The translations under genes and the position numbers were made by a program. Shown here piece by piece: positions 16,691-26,169 of a stretch of 64,000 bases of DNA; position 1 is the first letter of the stretch; each line of letters opens with the position of its first letter. This stretch comes from Candidatus Obscuribacter sp. (GTDB taxonomy: Bacteria > Cyanobacteriota > Vampirovibrionia > Obscuribacterales > Obscuribacteraceae): assembly GCA_016712465.1 (NCBI GenBank), contig JADJQZ010000001.1:2790001-2854000 (forward strand). The letters are read 5' to 3'. The notes below the pieces were generated by a model. It worked only from the letters and a program-made list of their open reading frames with translations. It searched no databases and had not been told where the DNA came from.

Positions 16691-19150
16691 TTAACGTACC
16701 TTTCCTTTTGGACTGAGAGCGTCCAGTTCCATAACTGCCAGTAAATACTGGTCTAGTTTTTGGTCTCCCTTTTCTACTACTCGACTGAAGCGTTCACGAG
16801 CTTTGGTGTACTCTTTGAAGCGGGCATGCTTGCAGCCGATGTAGAAGTCTATCAGTGTGCGATCTTCATTTGTTCGCGCATACTTATCCAGTTCCTTCTC
16901 ATCTATCTGTGCTGCCAGGTATTTTACTATTTTGCCGGGTACCCCACGTTTATCGGCGTTGCTCACGTGCTTGTGAAGCAATTGCGCTGATTTGTCCATG
17001 TGATTGACGGAGGCGTAGGCGATAGCTGCTAGAGCTACGCAGTGCATCTCTGTGGCACCGGTTGTTTTGCTGAGTTTTAAGACTTTCTCGAATTGCTGGG
17101 CGCTTTTCTCAAAGTGGCGCAGTCCAAAATTCAAAATGGCATCGTCGTAGGCCGTCTGTGCGCTTTCCACTCCACCCAGCATACGGTTCTGAGAGGCGGT
17201 CTTCTCCAAGACTTTGCGAGCCTGGGCGGCCTGGATATTTTCCCTCTTTTGCCCTTTTATTTTATTGTGAATCTCATCGGCGGCCAGCAAATCAGCCATA
17301 GCTTGTTCCGGTTGATTTTGCTTGAGCCCGACGGCGCTTTGCAAGGTAAGGGCGGCGGCATTGTCCGGCTCCTGGGCTATTACATAATCAAGGTCGCTTT
17401 GAGCCTGTTTCAGGTTTCCTAACTTGAGGGCTGCTTGTGCGCGCAAGAGACGATGCACCGAGTTATTGGGAACAAGCTTAATCGCTTCGTTCATTGCATT
17501 ATAAGCAGCGCGGTAGTCTTTCATCTCCATACAGATCACGCCCAGCTCATAGAAGACGGTGGCATTCTTACCTTTGGTCAAATCTATGGCGTGCTTGATG
17601 CTGTTTCGAGCTTCGCCGAACTTGCCTTGAGCGGCCTGGGCCATGCCGAGCGCTCCCCAGGTCTGGTCGAAGGCGGGATTGAGTCTCAGCGCCTCGTTGA
17701 TGTCTTTGAGGGCATCTACAATGAGTGGGTCCTTGCGGGATTCCGGCGAGCTATCGGTGATGGCCGCGTAAATCATGCCGCGCGCTGCCCAGACCCAATC
17801 TTTTTCAGGGTCTACCTTGGTCTTCTGCGCTGCTTTTCGCTTGGCCACTGCCGCCATATGTCGCACAACCTTGGCTTCGCCGCGATGGTAGAAGAGAATA
17901 GCCGGACTGTAACCGAGCCGCTGCGCTTCGTTATATAGATTAATTGCTTCCGCCATGAGGGTATCGATTTCGGCGGCATTTTTATAAGACGCAAATTTGG
18001 AATAGCCTTTGCAGTGCGCTCCCAGAGCTTTGAGATAGATTGCGAAGGGGTCTTTCGGGTTCTGCCGCAGTCTCTGGTTGACTATTTTGAGACCTTTCTG
18101 ACAGCGCTCCCACTCGCAGCCGTTATAGTATTGGCTCTCTATTTTGTCGAGGGGCGTGGTGCTCGACTGTAGCCCGTCCTTCATGTCCAGCGCGATTTTA
18201 TTGCCCGGCTCATGGCTGAGCACATAGTCTAAGTCCGCCTGGGCGCAAGGGAAGTCTTTCAGTTGATAGGCGCAAAGCGCTCTCATCATATAGTGCACGA
18301 AGTTTCCCGGGGCAAGGCTGATGCAATGGTCTAAGGCTTCTTTGCCGGCACGAAAGTTCCTGGAAGCGAGGCAGACTACTGCTTGCTCGTACCAGCAGTT
18401 GGAATCTTTACCGCCGGTGAGATCGATGGCACGCTTGAGGGCTTTTTGCGCCTCCTCGTATCTTCCCTGGGCGCCCATGGTCATACCAAGGGCTCCCCAG
18501 CCATAGGCATATTTGGGCATCGCACGATTAGCTTCTTCCAGGTCATGCAGAGCCAGTAAGATAAGTGGATCTTTCATGGAAGCACTGGTGCCGTCATTGA
18601 GAGCCGCAAAGACCGCTCCGCGCATACCCCAGAGCGGGTCATCCAGCCGATCCGGGCGGGATGATAGCGCGGCTCTTTGCCTGGCCAGGCGGGCCATGTG
18701 CAGAACCAGTCGGGCTTCGCCTCGATGATAGAGCAACATGGGCTTGTTGTAGCCGAGGGTGGCGGCCTGATCAAAGGAGCTTATTGCCGCTTGCATGAGC
18801 GACTCTACCTCTGGTCCGGCGTTATTGGAAGCGAACCTGGTATAACCCTGTAATTTATTACCGACACCACGCAAATAGAGAGCCGGAGCGTCCTTCTTGT
18901 TCTGCCGTATCCTGCGGTTGACTATATCGAGTCCTTGTTGCAACCGGCTCAGGTCGCCAATTTTGAAATACTGGTCTTCCAGTTTCTCTAGCGGCCGGTC
19001 TCCCTGCCCACCTTTACTTTCAGCCCAGGCCGGCATGTTCCAAACTGTGACAGCCGCGGCCAGTGCCAGAAGAAGACAGGCTGAGGTTGACCCTCCATGA
19101 CTCTGCAGGTCCATGCCGTCTTTGCCTGCGCTTGCGTCACCAGGTCTCAT
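16691..19150 (-). CDS. Exported TPR protein with an internal duplication
   Basis: 819 residues. A signal peptide lies at about residues 22-43 (ACLLLALAAAVTVWNMPAWA). Two tandem homologous halves of about 280 residues follow (about 60-335 and 345-625). Matching landmarks are GLDIVNRRIRQNKKDAPALY / GLKIVNQRLRQNPKDPFAIY, LLYHRGEARLVLHMA / LFYHRGEAKVVRHMA and YGWGALGMTMGAQGRYEEA / QTWGALGMAQAAQGKFGEA. Both halves are made of TPR units, followed by a further TPR tail. AAAGGA 5 bases ahead supports ATG 19150. The role is unknown; it is probably a periplasmic scaffold. It may be co-transcribed with the HEAT-repeat gene downstream. Confidence 0.85.
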   Translation of the reverse strand: MRPGDASAGKDGMDLQSHGGSTSACLLLALAAAVTVWNMPAWAESKGGQGDRPLEKLEDQYFKIGDLSRLQQGLDIVNRRIRQNKKDAPALYLRGVGNKLQGYTRFASNNAGPEVESLMQAAISSFDQAATLGYNKPMLLYHRGEARLVLHMARLARQRAALSSRPDRLDDPLWGMRGAVFAALNDGTSASMKDPLILLALHDLEEANRAMPKYAYGWGALGMTMGAQGRYEEAQKALKRAIDLTGGKDSNCWYEQAVVCLASRNFRAGKEALDHCISLAPGNFVHYMMRALCAYQLKDFPCAQADLDYVLSHEPGNKIALDMKDGLQSSTTPLDKIESQYYNGCEWERCQKGLKIVNQRLRQNPKDPFAIYLKALGAHCKGYSKFASYKNAAEIDTLMAEAINLYNEAQRLGYSPAILFYHRGEAKVVRHMAAVAKRKAAQKTKVDPEKDWVWAARGMIYAAITDSSPESRKDPLIVDALKDINEALRLNPAFDQTWGALGMAQAAQGKFGEARNSIKHAIDLTKGKNATVFYELGVICMEMKDYRAAYNAMNEAIKLVPNNSVHRLLRAQAALKLGNLKQAQSDLDYVIAQEPDNAAALTLQSAVGLKQNQPEQAMADLLAADEIHNKIKGQKRENIQAAQARKVLEKTASQNRMLGGVESAQTAYDDAILNFGLRHFEKSAQQFEKVLKLSKTTGATEMHCVALAAIAYASVNHMDKSAQLLHKHVSNADKRGVPGKIVKYLAAQIDEKELDKYARTNEDRTLIDFYIGCKHARFKEYTKARERFSRVVEKGDQKLDQYLLAVMELDALSPKGKVR

Positions 19151-19225
19151 CTACATCCTTTTGTCTTTCCTCTGGCTTACCATGAGCAAAGGCTTACAGT
19201 AAGCAGAGTAGCACGGGTATCTACT

Positions 19226-19618
19226 TTATTCCTCTTCTTTCCCAGCCCAAACGGTTCTTTCCCGAAAACCGTTCCTGGATGCAACAAAATGCGCCATACC
19301 GGTAAAGTAGTCGGAAATTTCTTCTCGGCTTATGCCATCCACTTCGGAGTCACCGTTGCGGCTTATTTTTATAATATTGGTAAGCAAAAACTTGGCGCAG
19401 CCTCTTTGATAAGAAGTGAGGTCTTCCTGCTCAAGGAAGCGTGCCAGCTCCTCCCGGGAGAGGAAGCCATTTTGATCGCTATCCAATTGATCAAATGCCA
19501 TTAGGGCAAAGTTTCTCACTTCTGCGAGAAGCTCTGAGACACAATAGCCGTCGCTCAGGGAAAGCGTTTGGGGCTTGGAGTTGCTTGTGGGATTAAGATT
19601 GAGGTTCATTGTAAGCAT
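19226..19618 (-). CDS. EF-hand protein
   Basis: A 130-residue soluble protein with one canonical calcium-binding loop, D46-S-D48-Q-N50-G-F-L-S54-R-E-E57 (DQLDSDQNGFLSREEL), flanked by helices. A second, irregular loop lies at NGDSEVDGISREEI (about 88-101) with an insertion that disturbs the 12-residue spacing. Bacterial EF-hand proteins bind calcium as buffers or sensors. There is no signal peptide, so it is probably cytosolic. The start is ATG 19616-19618; an internal ATG three codons on has no ribosome site. Neighbours suggest no specific partner. Confidence 0.75.
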   Translation of the reverse strand: MLTMNLNLNPTSNSKPQTLSLSDGYCVSELLAEVRNFALMAFDQLDSDQNGFLSREELARFLEQEDLTSYQRGCAKFLLTNIIKISRNGDSEVDGISREEISDYFTGMAHFVASRNGFRERTVWAGKEEE

Positions 19619-19769
19619 TTGCCTGCCTGCCTGGATTAACGTGGGGATTAAGGGCTATGACATTGAAGTTATTCTTTTATCGTGACTTTAAAGTGGCAGA
19701 AGTAAGAATCTTTCCAGGCGGCAAGATTTACTTGTCTCCCTTATGCCTTCTTGTTCGAACGGGAGAGCC

Positions 19770-20114
19770 TTACCAGGCAGGACGCCTTTCGGTCATTTGG
19801 TGTAAGGAGTGAATCGGTGGAAACTGCCTGGTCTTAGAGGCAAATTTGAATACGATGTCGGCGTCTCCATTTAAGCTCTTGGCGAGAATTACCGGCCCTA
19901 GATTTACCGACTGCCCATCTTCCAGCAGTTCCAGCGCAAAAGATTGAAGCAAAAGCAAGAGAAGGTTCTCCTCAGCCTTTGTCAAAATGGACGGCTTTTG
20001 GGTGAAGGATTCAGCCAGTGCGACCAACTCAGGCAGCGTCATGAATGGGCGAATCACATGTGAGTCAAGGTACATTCTGCCTTTGGCAGTGGCATGGTTT
20101 TGAGTGGTGTTCAT
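19770..20114 (-). CDS. Hypothetical protein
   Basis: About 114 residues starting at ATG 20112-20114, with GAGGA about 12 bases ahead. An ATG 24 bases further upstream (20138) is in frame but has no ribosome site. The protein is mostly helical (LPELVALAESFTQKP, TKAEENLLLLLLQSFALELL) with a beta-like end. I do not recognise it. It lies between the EF-hand gene and the response regulator on the same strand. Confidence 0.5.
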   Translation of the reverse strand: MNTTQNHATAKGRMYLDSHVIRPFMTLPELVALAESFTQKPSILTKAEENLLLLLLQSFALELLEDGQSVNLGPVILAKSLNGDADIVFKFASKTRQFPPIHSLHQMTERRPAW

Positions 20115-20262
20115 CTTCTTTAGTTTTCCTCTGGTCATCGACGTTTGAAACCACTTAAACGGTTAACAGTTTAACGTGTCAGTAACGTGACCCTGAGTGA
20201 AGGCGCAACTAAAGTTCTTACTTGCTTCGGTCGTGGCGCAGCAGTTCTATTTTATTCAATCA

Positions 20263-20961
20263 CTAAGCCGGGAAGAAGTTTTCCAGTTCTTCCAGTTCGG
20301 ACTTATTGATGAGACCTCTGCGCACGGCAATGTTCATGGCTCGGCAGCGGCGATTGACTTCGTCATTGTCGCCGCAGTCTTTCGGCAAAATGCAAAGCTT
20401 ACCGTACAGCCCCTTTAGTCTTGCTTGCACTGCCTTTTCCGTAATGCATAGATGTCTGGCGATGGCACGATCGGTCAAGCCGATAGACAAAAAGGAGAGC
20501 ACTTCAAACTCACCATCGGACAGGCTGAATGTACCGGTTTGCGATCTGCGCACAATCCTTTGTACATGCGGATGAATGGCGCAGTCACCACTCAGAACAG
20601 CTCTGGCTGCCTCGATTATCTGTTTGTCGCTCGATTCTTTCAATAAATAGCCAAAGGCGCCGTCTGATGGTATGACTTTCCAGAGTTCTCTCACCCAGAT
20701 CTCATCGGAATGATGGGAAATGATGATGATTCCTGTGAGGGGCTGCCTCTTAACTATCTGCTCGGCCGCCTTTATGCCTGACATGCCGGGCATCTCGATA
20801 TCAAGGAAGACCAGTGTCGGCTTGTGCGCCAGTACTAGTTTTAAGGCCTCATTGCCGTCGGCTGCCGCATGAATGGGGACCTGGTCGGAAAGCTCTCTTG
20901 CGAGCAGTTCAACGAGCCACTCCCTCTCCCGCGCTTTGTCATCAGCTACTACAATACTCAC
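20263..20961 (-). CDS. NarL/FixJ-type response regulator
   Basis: A receiver domain plus LuxR-type HTH, about 232 residues. The receiver has the acidic pair in VVADDKARE, the phospho-acceptor Asp in VFLDIEMPGMSG (about 54), Ser in IIIISHHSDE and Lys in YLLKESSD. The HTH (FSLSDGEFEVLSFLSIGLTD, IARHLCITEKAVQARLKGLY) binds DNA; compared with standard LuxR, 'T..E..VL' is altered to 'S..E.EVL' and the usual TV.. becomes AVQARL. GTG 20961 is chosen because GAGG lies 8 bases ahead; a TTG two codons upstream is also in frame. It is 25 bases downstream of the histidine kinase and almost surely its partner. Confidence 0.9.
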   Translation of the reverse strand: MSIVVADDKAREREWLVELLARELSDQVPIHAAADGNEALKLVLAHKPTLVFLDIEMPGMSGIKAAEQIVKRQPLTGIIIISHHSDEIWVRELWKVIPSDGAFGYLLKESSDKQIIEAARAVLSGDCAIHPHVQRIVRRSQTGTFSLSDGEFEVLSFLSIGLTDRAIARHLCITEKAVQARLKGLYGKLCILPKDCGDNDEVNRRCRAMNIAVRRGLINKSELEELENFFPA

Positions 20962-20986
20962 CGTCAATCCCTCGCAAAAACAAAGT

Positions 20987-22771
20987 CTATGTGTTTACCA
21001 AAAGTCTTAGTTCAGTGCCGCTCTCAAAGCAATCCGGTTTATTCCAGGTTACCTGGGCGCCGATAAGTTCTGCTCTCTGGCGTATATTTTGCATACCGTG
21101 CGAAGGTCTGGCACTATCTGAGAGTGAGTTTGAAACCACTGCCTCCTTCTGTGCGGAGACGGGCACTCCGAGCCCCTTTCCATTGTCGATAACCTGCACG
21201 AGAATGTTACCATTCCGGCGTTCCAGTCTAATGATGGCACTCGTGGCAAGAGAGTGCTTCTCAATGTTATTGAGTGCTTCCTGAACGATTCTGTATATGG
21301 TCAATCTTTTCAGTTCGTCCAGGTCTTCATCCAGATTCTCGGCACTGCAAGTGTACTCTGCCGTAATTTTAGTATGGCGGGAAAACCGATCAATCAAACT
21401 CTTGAGCGCCGAGTTTAGACCGAAATTGTCCAGGATAATCGGATGCAAGTCGTCTACAACGCGCCGCAAATCTATAATTGTCGTGTCCAATCGCTTACAA
21501 ATGTCCTCTCGTAAATCCTCATTTTCTGCCAGGCTTGCACTGGAGTCTGCCAGGCGCTTCATGCGAGCCAATTCAGGCAGAGTCTCATCGTGTATGTCTT
21601 TAGCGATGCGCCGCCGCTCTCGCTCGGCGCTCGACTGTATAAGTGCCATCAGGTCGCGATGCCGCTTTGCCTCCTCGGCTTCGATAAAAATCAAAGAGCA
21701 GACTAGATAACAGGACAAAATTGTAAGAACAGGCGGCATCGTTGGCAGTAATATGTCGAAACACTGAAAAAGGACTTGTTCTACGATGAATACCAGAAGC
21801 AGGGCTGAAAGTATCATATTGGCTCGTTGCAGCGGCTTGAGGAGGAGGAAAGTTGCTCCCAGAAGCCCAGCGAGAGGCAGCATCAGTAGCCGCAACCACT
21901 GGGAATAGTCTGCGATCAGGCGGGTGCTCGCCAGAGTGTCAATGGCACGCAGTGCAAGTTGCAGGCTGTTTTCTTTAGTGCCAACGGGTGTAGTCCATTG
22001 CTCTTGAGCATTATTCGCTTGGGACAGCACTAGAATATTGCCGGAAAGCCCTGATGCGGTTGTATCGCCACCGGCCTCCGCTTCCGTAATTGGCTCACAA
22101 AGCGGATCAAAGCAGTAGTTGATAACAAAGCGATCCGCTCCCTGGAAGCGTTCTCTCGTTTTCTGCCAGGGCGGCTCGCGCCCATTCTCCGTTGCTTGAA
22201 TTACTGCTGCTGCAAAGGGCGGCACCATCAAACTGCCATCTGGTGAGTTCGCAGCCGGTTTTGAAGCAAGCTGAATAGTGGATAGAGCATCTATTGTGTT
22301 TGCTTTTTCGTCCAGGTAGCCACAAGGTATGCCGGCGTTGAGTAGGTCAAGGTAAGCGTTCTTCGACTTTTCATCTATACCAAAAATGGTTACTATCAGG
22401 TGCCGGCGATGAAGCAAGAGTGCTTCCTGCAGGTTCTTCTCCAGGGGCACGCCTCTGAGATCTAGAAAAACGGCAACAGTGCGTGGACCACTGCCTGCAA
22501 ACTTATTAATTACACTGGCCAGGTGAGCCTGGTAGGACTGCTCTGTCCGGTCCGTCAGGCTAAGCAAGTAGAATTTCGTGCCACCGCCAGGCACGAAAAA
22601 ATGGCGGGCAAGCCACACGCGCAGATGCATAAAGCCGTTTTCGGCTACATCCGAAACATTGGCGATTAGTAGAAACGCCGTTAGCACGCCAATAAGTGCT
22701 GCAAAAAGCGGATCTCTCCAGATGCTGTATTTCTTGCTGCCGAATAACTTCATAGGCAGAACCATTATCAC
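20987..22771 (-). CDS. CHASE2-like sensor histidine kinase (NarX/DegS-type)
   Basis: 594 residues. An N-terminal membrane segment (about 22-40) is followed by an extracytoplasmic CHASE2-like domain (about 60-285, with FLDLRGVPLEKNLQEALL and FVINYCFDP), then three membrane segments (about 292-365). Next come a HisKA_3 dimerisation domain with the phospho-His in ERERRRIAKDIHDETLPELA (His394) and a HATPase_c domain with IVQEALNNIEKHS (N box) and IDNGKGLG (G1). The start is uncertain: GTG 22771, ATG 22765 and ATG 22753 are all in frame and none has a clear ribosome site. The signal sensed is unknown. It is encoded directly upstream of the response regulator. Confidence 0.88.
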   Translation of the reverse strand: MIMVLPMKLFGSKKYSIWRDPLFAALIGVLTAFLLIANVSDVAENGFMHLRVWLARHFFVPGGGTKFYLLSLTDRTEQSYQAHLASVINKFAGSGPRTVAVFLDLRGVPLEKNLQEALLLHRRHLIVTIFGIDEKSKNAYLDLLNAGIPCGYLDEKANTIDALSTIQLASKPAANSPDGSLMVPPFAAAVIQATENGREPPWQKTRERFQGADRFVINYCFDPLCEPITEAEAGGDTTASGLSGNILVLSQANNAQEQWTTPVGTKENSLQLALRAIDTLASTRLIADYSQWLRLLMLPLAGLLGATFLLLKPLQRANMILSALLLVFIVEQVLFQCFDILLPTMPPVLTILSCYLVCSLIFIEAEEAKRHRDLMALIQSSAERERRRIAKDIHDETLPELARMKRLADSSASLAENEDLREDICKRLDTTIIDLRRVVDDLHPIILDNFGLNSALKSLIDRFSRHTKITAEYTCSAENLDEDLDELKRLTIYRIVQEALNNIEKHSLATSAIIRLERRNGNILVQVIDNGKGLGVPVSAQKEAVVSNSLSDSARPSHGMQNIRQRAELIGAQVTWNKPDCFESGTELRLLVNT

Positions 22772-23027
22772 TCAGGCAATGCTCGTTACGCGCTACTGCC
22801 TCATGCTCAACCTGGGGGAAACCCTAAGCGGCCTTGTCCAAACGCCTAATCAAGTATAGCAGCGCCCCCATATAGGCGCCTGACCGGTCCGTTCTATAAC
22901 AGTAACAGTCGACTGGACAAATTCAATTGCGGGCGTTTTGTAATCGGCAAAACACCGGCATTTTTACATCTCTCTTTTTGAGGCGGAACCGCTGTCTCTA
23001 GATGCGCGCGGTCGGCCGGGAGTATTC

Positions 23028-24176
23028 ATGCCCGAAAAAGAAAAGCAGTCTTTCATTAAGCACTTCCCCTTCAGGCTTGCCTGCGGAGTAATCGACAATA
23101 CCCTGGTCTGTTTCATTCAGCTTCTATTTGGATCTCTTCTGGGCGGCAGCCTGTTTCTGCTGCTGCATAATTGCGCACTACCGCCCCGATTGATACTGGT
23201 TGTTGTGTTTATAATCAGTCAGGTTCTTATAGTGTTTCTCTTTGCCTGGCAGGAAAGCGCCAAACACCAGGCCACGATCGGTATGAGACAATTTGGATTT
23301 TTTGTAACGGATGAGTTTAACAAGCGTTTGTCTTTGAGAAAAGCGATCATGCGAAACTGCTTCCGAAGTTTTTTCTCTCCACTAGCGGCGATGTTTCTTC
23401 TGATAATTATGGGCGCGCCGGTTTCTCCCTGGACAGCGGCTCTAGCTCTCGTTCTAATTAGTCTGATAGATGCAGTTCTGCCGGGTGTGACAACTGGGAT
23501 TCCCAGAGAATGGGTAGAGGCTACGCGCCCCTCATGCACGGACAGCGTCATTTCAATTGGAGATAAGTGTTATAGCCTGGCAACGCTTACAACGGCACGG
23601 GGAAAGATCAAGGCCCGCCTGTATGAAAGTAAGCCCGGAGCCTTAGCAGTAGTTGCTGTTGGGGGCTGCGGGGTCGGTTTTAATTCTCCCGCCGGAGATC
23701 TATATGACCGGCTTGGAAAAATAATGATGAGTGAAAGAGTGACGCTTCTCTGGCTTTCCTTGCGGGATGCAACTGATCTATTTGAAATGATTCACGACAT
23801 AAGAGCGGCAACCGCCTTCTTGCAAGGGCGTGGAGCGTCTCATGTTTGCCTGATCGGGCATTCGGCCGGCGGTGCCGGCGTGATTACTGCCGCCGCCATG
23901 GAAGCTTGCGCTTCCGGTTTGATTTTGCTTTCCAGTCAAAACGCCGGTTGCGAATTGATCGGTGAGCTTAACTCCATACCAGTTCTCTTGGTCCATGGGC
24001 AGCGCGACCGGGTCATTCCTCTGCCCTGCGCCAGGCAGTTATTCAGTCGGGCGCAAAATCCCAAGCAATTGGAGGTTCTGGCGGCCGGACATTCGCTGAG
24101 AGAATGTCGAGAAGAGGTGTTTTCCATTGTTCATGACTGGCTTCGGCAACTGTATTGCTTGAGGCAGTCGTTATAA
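23028..24176 (+). CDS. RDD membrane domain fused to an alpha/beta hydrolase
   Basis: 382 residues. The N-terminal 155 residues are an RDD-type membrane domain: helices at about 20-47, 52-73 and 115-150, with RLACGVIDNT and HQATIGMRQFGFFVTDEFNK as the conserved blocks. From about 170 the chain is a cytosolic alpha/beta hydrolase with nucleophile Ser in CLIGHSAGGAG (Ser279), Asp in LLVHGQRDRVIPL (Asp327) and His in LAAGHSLRE (His355), so the triad is complete. ATG 23028 follows GGGAG. It may be a membrane-tethered esterase or dienelactone-hydrolase-like enzyme; the substrate is unknown. Divergent from the histidine kinase. Confidence 0.8.
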   Translation: MPEKEKQSFIKHFPFRLACGVIDNTLVCFIQLLFGSLLGGSLFLLLHNCALPPRLILVVVFIISQVLIVFLFAWQESAKHQATIGMRQFGFFVTDEFNKRLSLRKAIMRNCFRSFFSPLAAMFLLIIMGAPVSPWTAALALVLISLIDAVLPGVTTGIPREWVEATRPSCTDSVISIGDKCYSLATLTTARGKIKARLYESKPGALAVVAVGGCGVGFNSPAGDLYDRLGKIMMSERVTLLWLSLRDATDLFEMIHDIRAATAFLQGRGASHVCLIGHSAGGAGVITAAAMEACASGLILLSSQNAGCELIGELNSIPVLLVHGQRDRVIPLPCARQLFSRAQNPKQLEVLAAGHSLRECREEVFSIVHDWLRQLYCLRQSL

Positions 24177-24612
24177 AATGAGAACCACCATACTAAAAGA
24201 CCACCCAGAATGAACTGCGGTGGTCTTCAAGCTATCGTCTGACAGTCCCTTGCGTGGACTCGATATTTCTACTGCGTCAGTCAGATTCGGCAGATAGCGG
24301 GCTCACTTGCTACAGTTTCAAGTCTGCGCAGACTTGGTGTTTCCACAAGGCCCCTCGGCTCAAAGTTACGAACCAGATTGGTCGTCGCTCACCGGGTATG
24401 CATTAAGAATAGCGCATTCTGACCGTAGTTCCAGTACCCCGCAAAAGGTCTAAGAAAGTATTTTTCGGATGCCAAAGGTGGCGCCTTCAGTGGCGCGGAA
24501 GAGAGGGCTAAATTGTCAGAAGCCTGAACTAGAGCAATATCTATAGGCTTGAAGATGGATATCTTGTGTATATTCTTGCGATATTTAGTTGGCCTTTGCA
24601 CGTATGCAGGTT
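24177..24612. other. Intergenic region between convergent genes
   Basis: About 435 bases. Apart from the hairpin at 24197-24227, nothing is certain. A minus-strand frame at 24389-24601 encodes about 70 residues with a protease-like phrase (KPIDIALVQASDNLALSSAP), but it has no ribosome site and may be chance or a remnant. Confidence 0.4.
24197..24227. terminator. Possible bidirectional terminator hairpin
   Basis: A 9-bp inverted repeat (AAGACCACC / GGTGGTCTT) with a 13-base loop, 21 bases after the hydrolase gene. On the plus strand no T run follows, so it is a weak intrinsic terminator. A run of A precedes the stem, which would serve as a partial T run for the opposite strand. Confidence 0.4.
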
Positions 24613-26169
24613 CTAAAAACTTCGACTGTCGGGTGTGCCGTGATGGGCTAGTTGAGCAATTGCTTCCTGCTGTTTCATGGCTTTCAGTCTGGCAATCTCT
24701 GTTTCCCTTTGAGCCAGGAGGTCTTGCTTGCTTGTACCTTTCTTGATGTGTTTTAAGGCCTGGGCAAGAAGGCTATCTGTAATGCCTATTGCCGGTCCCA
24801 CAGTGAAGACGGTTCCCGCTTCGGCAATGCGGCGGTTAAAGATCTGGCTGTTCGCGAGTTTTTGCTCTTTAGGCGGATACTTCTGGTAGGAGGCACCGGC
24901 ATTGATCATCATGATTCCGCCGGTGGCTTTCAGTCCGCCCATGAGAGAAGCTGAAATTGACTTCTGCCATAGTGCCTTGCGAGCCAGGGCTGCTTCTTGC
25001 CGTTGCGCCTGCCTGAAATTCTCAAGCATGCTTTCTTGCGCCATGAAAATCTCAATGTCTTGTTGCAGATTGCGCTTGACCGACAATGAGTCTATGCCTG
25101 CCACAAGCCTTTCCAGGTGGGTTAGATGTTGACCGGTGTTTGCAGTAATTGCAGTTTCCGGCTTGTCACCTTGGTCTTCTTTCATTGCCAGGGCCGCCCT
25201 GCTTTTGGCCTTTGTTCGGGCTGAAGCAGTCACTGCTGCTGCTTGTGAGAGAATGGGGGCGCTTCCAGCGAGGGCTCCTGAGATTACAAAGCCTATGCCG
25301 GCCGGTATGGCCATGGTCGGGCGGTGAGTCTGCACGGCCACCAGACTTGGCAGAGCGCCTCCGTAGCCGCCGCTTGCACCGGCTAGAACCGTCAGCCCTT
25401 GATAGGTCATATGTTGAGCGAAGGCAGCGGTCTGTCTTGCCGATATTCTTATAAATTCCTGCAAGGTTTCGACTTCGATAGACTTCAGTAAGTTGCATTC
25501 GGTGGCGAATGTCTCTCGTTCACCAGGCGATAGGTTTGCCTGCTTCAGTTTGTCTTCGAGGTTGGCGATATTTTCGTCTATTTCCACCTTCAGTATTTGC
25601 GCTCGCTTTAAGAAAGACTTTGGATCTTGCATTTTGCGGCATCGCTTCTGGTGGCGATGGAGACCGGTAGCAATCGCTGCTGCTGCATTAGCCGTGGTGA
25701 GGGAATGGCTGACAATGAGGGTTATTGGCCCGGCGCTGAAGATGCCTTTACTTGCTGCCGATGGCTGCCGGAAGTAATGCCAACGGGCGGCGGTGATGGT
25801 GGCGGTGCCCGCCTCGCCGACGGAGTGACAGGCAAGAGCGGCTGCCGCCTGCCCCTTGCCGGCAGAGCGCTTCTCTTCTTTATGGACTTGCTCAAGGTCT
25901 GTGTTCAGGCTCAATAGATCAAGCTCTTTCAGCATGGTCTGTCTTATCTGCCATTCTATCTGAGCAAGTTCGGCATTTATATCGGTGCTTGCTGCTTCCG
26001 TGGTGTCTATCTCGATGCTCTCCAGAAGTACTGGATGGTGGGGCTCAGGATAGATTACCTCCATGGTTTCTCTTGGCTTTTGCGGCGCGCTCTCTTGCGC
26101 CCAGAGGGGATTTGTGCACCCGGTGAGGGCAAGAAAGCTTGTGACCAGAGCCATAAGCTTTCTTCTCAT
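24613..26169 (-). CDS. Lipoprotein with coiled coils and small-residue hydrophobic segments
   Basis: 518 residues. A lipoprotein signal ends in the lipobox LALTGC (lipidated Cys18). Charged helical or coiled-coil regions (about 60-105, 185-245, 335-400, 480-510) alternate with Gly/Ala/Ser-rich hydrophobic stretches (FSAGPITLIVSHSLTTANAA; LTVLAGASGGYGGALPSLVA; ISASLMGGLKATGGIMMINA; FTVGPAIGITDSLLAQAL), probably membrane-inserting. No family is recognised. Its ATG overlaps the stop of the DUF2721 gene by one base (TAATG), so the two are translationally coupled and probably act together in the envelope. Confidence 0.75.
   Translation of the reverse strand: MRRKLMALVTSFLALTGCTNPLWAQESAPQKPRETMEVIYPEPHHPVLLESIEIDTTEAASTDINAELAQIEWQIRQTMLKELDLLSLNTDLEQVHKEEKRSAGKGQAAAALACHSVGEAGTATITAARWHYFRQPSAASKGIFSAGPITLIVSHSLTTANAAAAIATGLHRHQKRCRKMQDPKSFLKRAQILKVEIDENIANLEDKLKQANLSPGERETFATECNLLKSIEVETLQEFIRISARQTAAFAQHMTYQGLTVLAGASGGYGGALPSLVAVQTHRPTMAIPAGIGFVISGALAGSAPILSQAAAVTASARTKAKSRAALAMKEDQGDKPETAITANTGQHLTHLERLVAGIDSLSVKRNLQQDIEIFMAQESMLENFRQAQRQEAALARKALWQKSISASLMGGLKATGGIMMINAGASYQKYPPKEQKLANSQIFNRRIAEAGTVFTVGPAIGITDSLLAQALKHIKKGTSKQDLLAQRETEIARLKAMKQQEAIAQLAHHGTPDSRSF

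Noticed and set aside
24389..24601. Small minus-strand gene, possibly a trypsin-like protease remnant
   Set aside because: A phrase (IDIALVQASDNL) recalls a protease Asp region, but there is no ribosome site, no other motif, and the frame is short.
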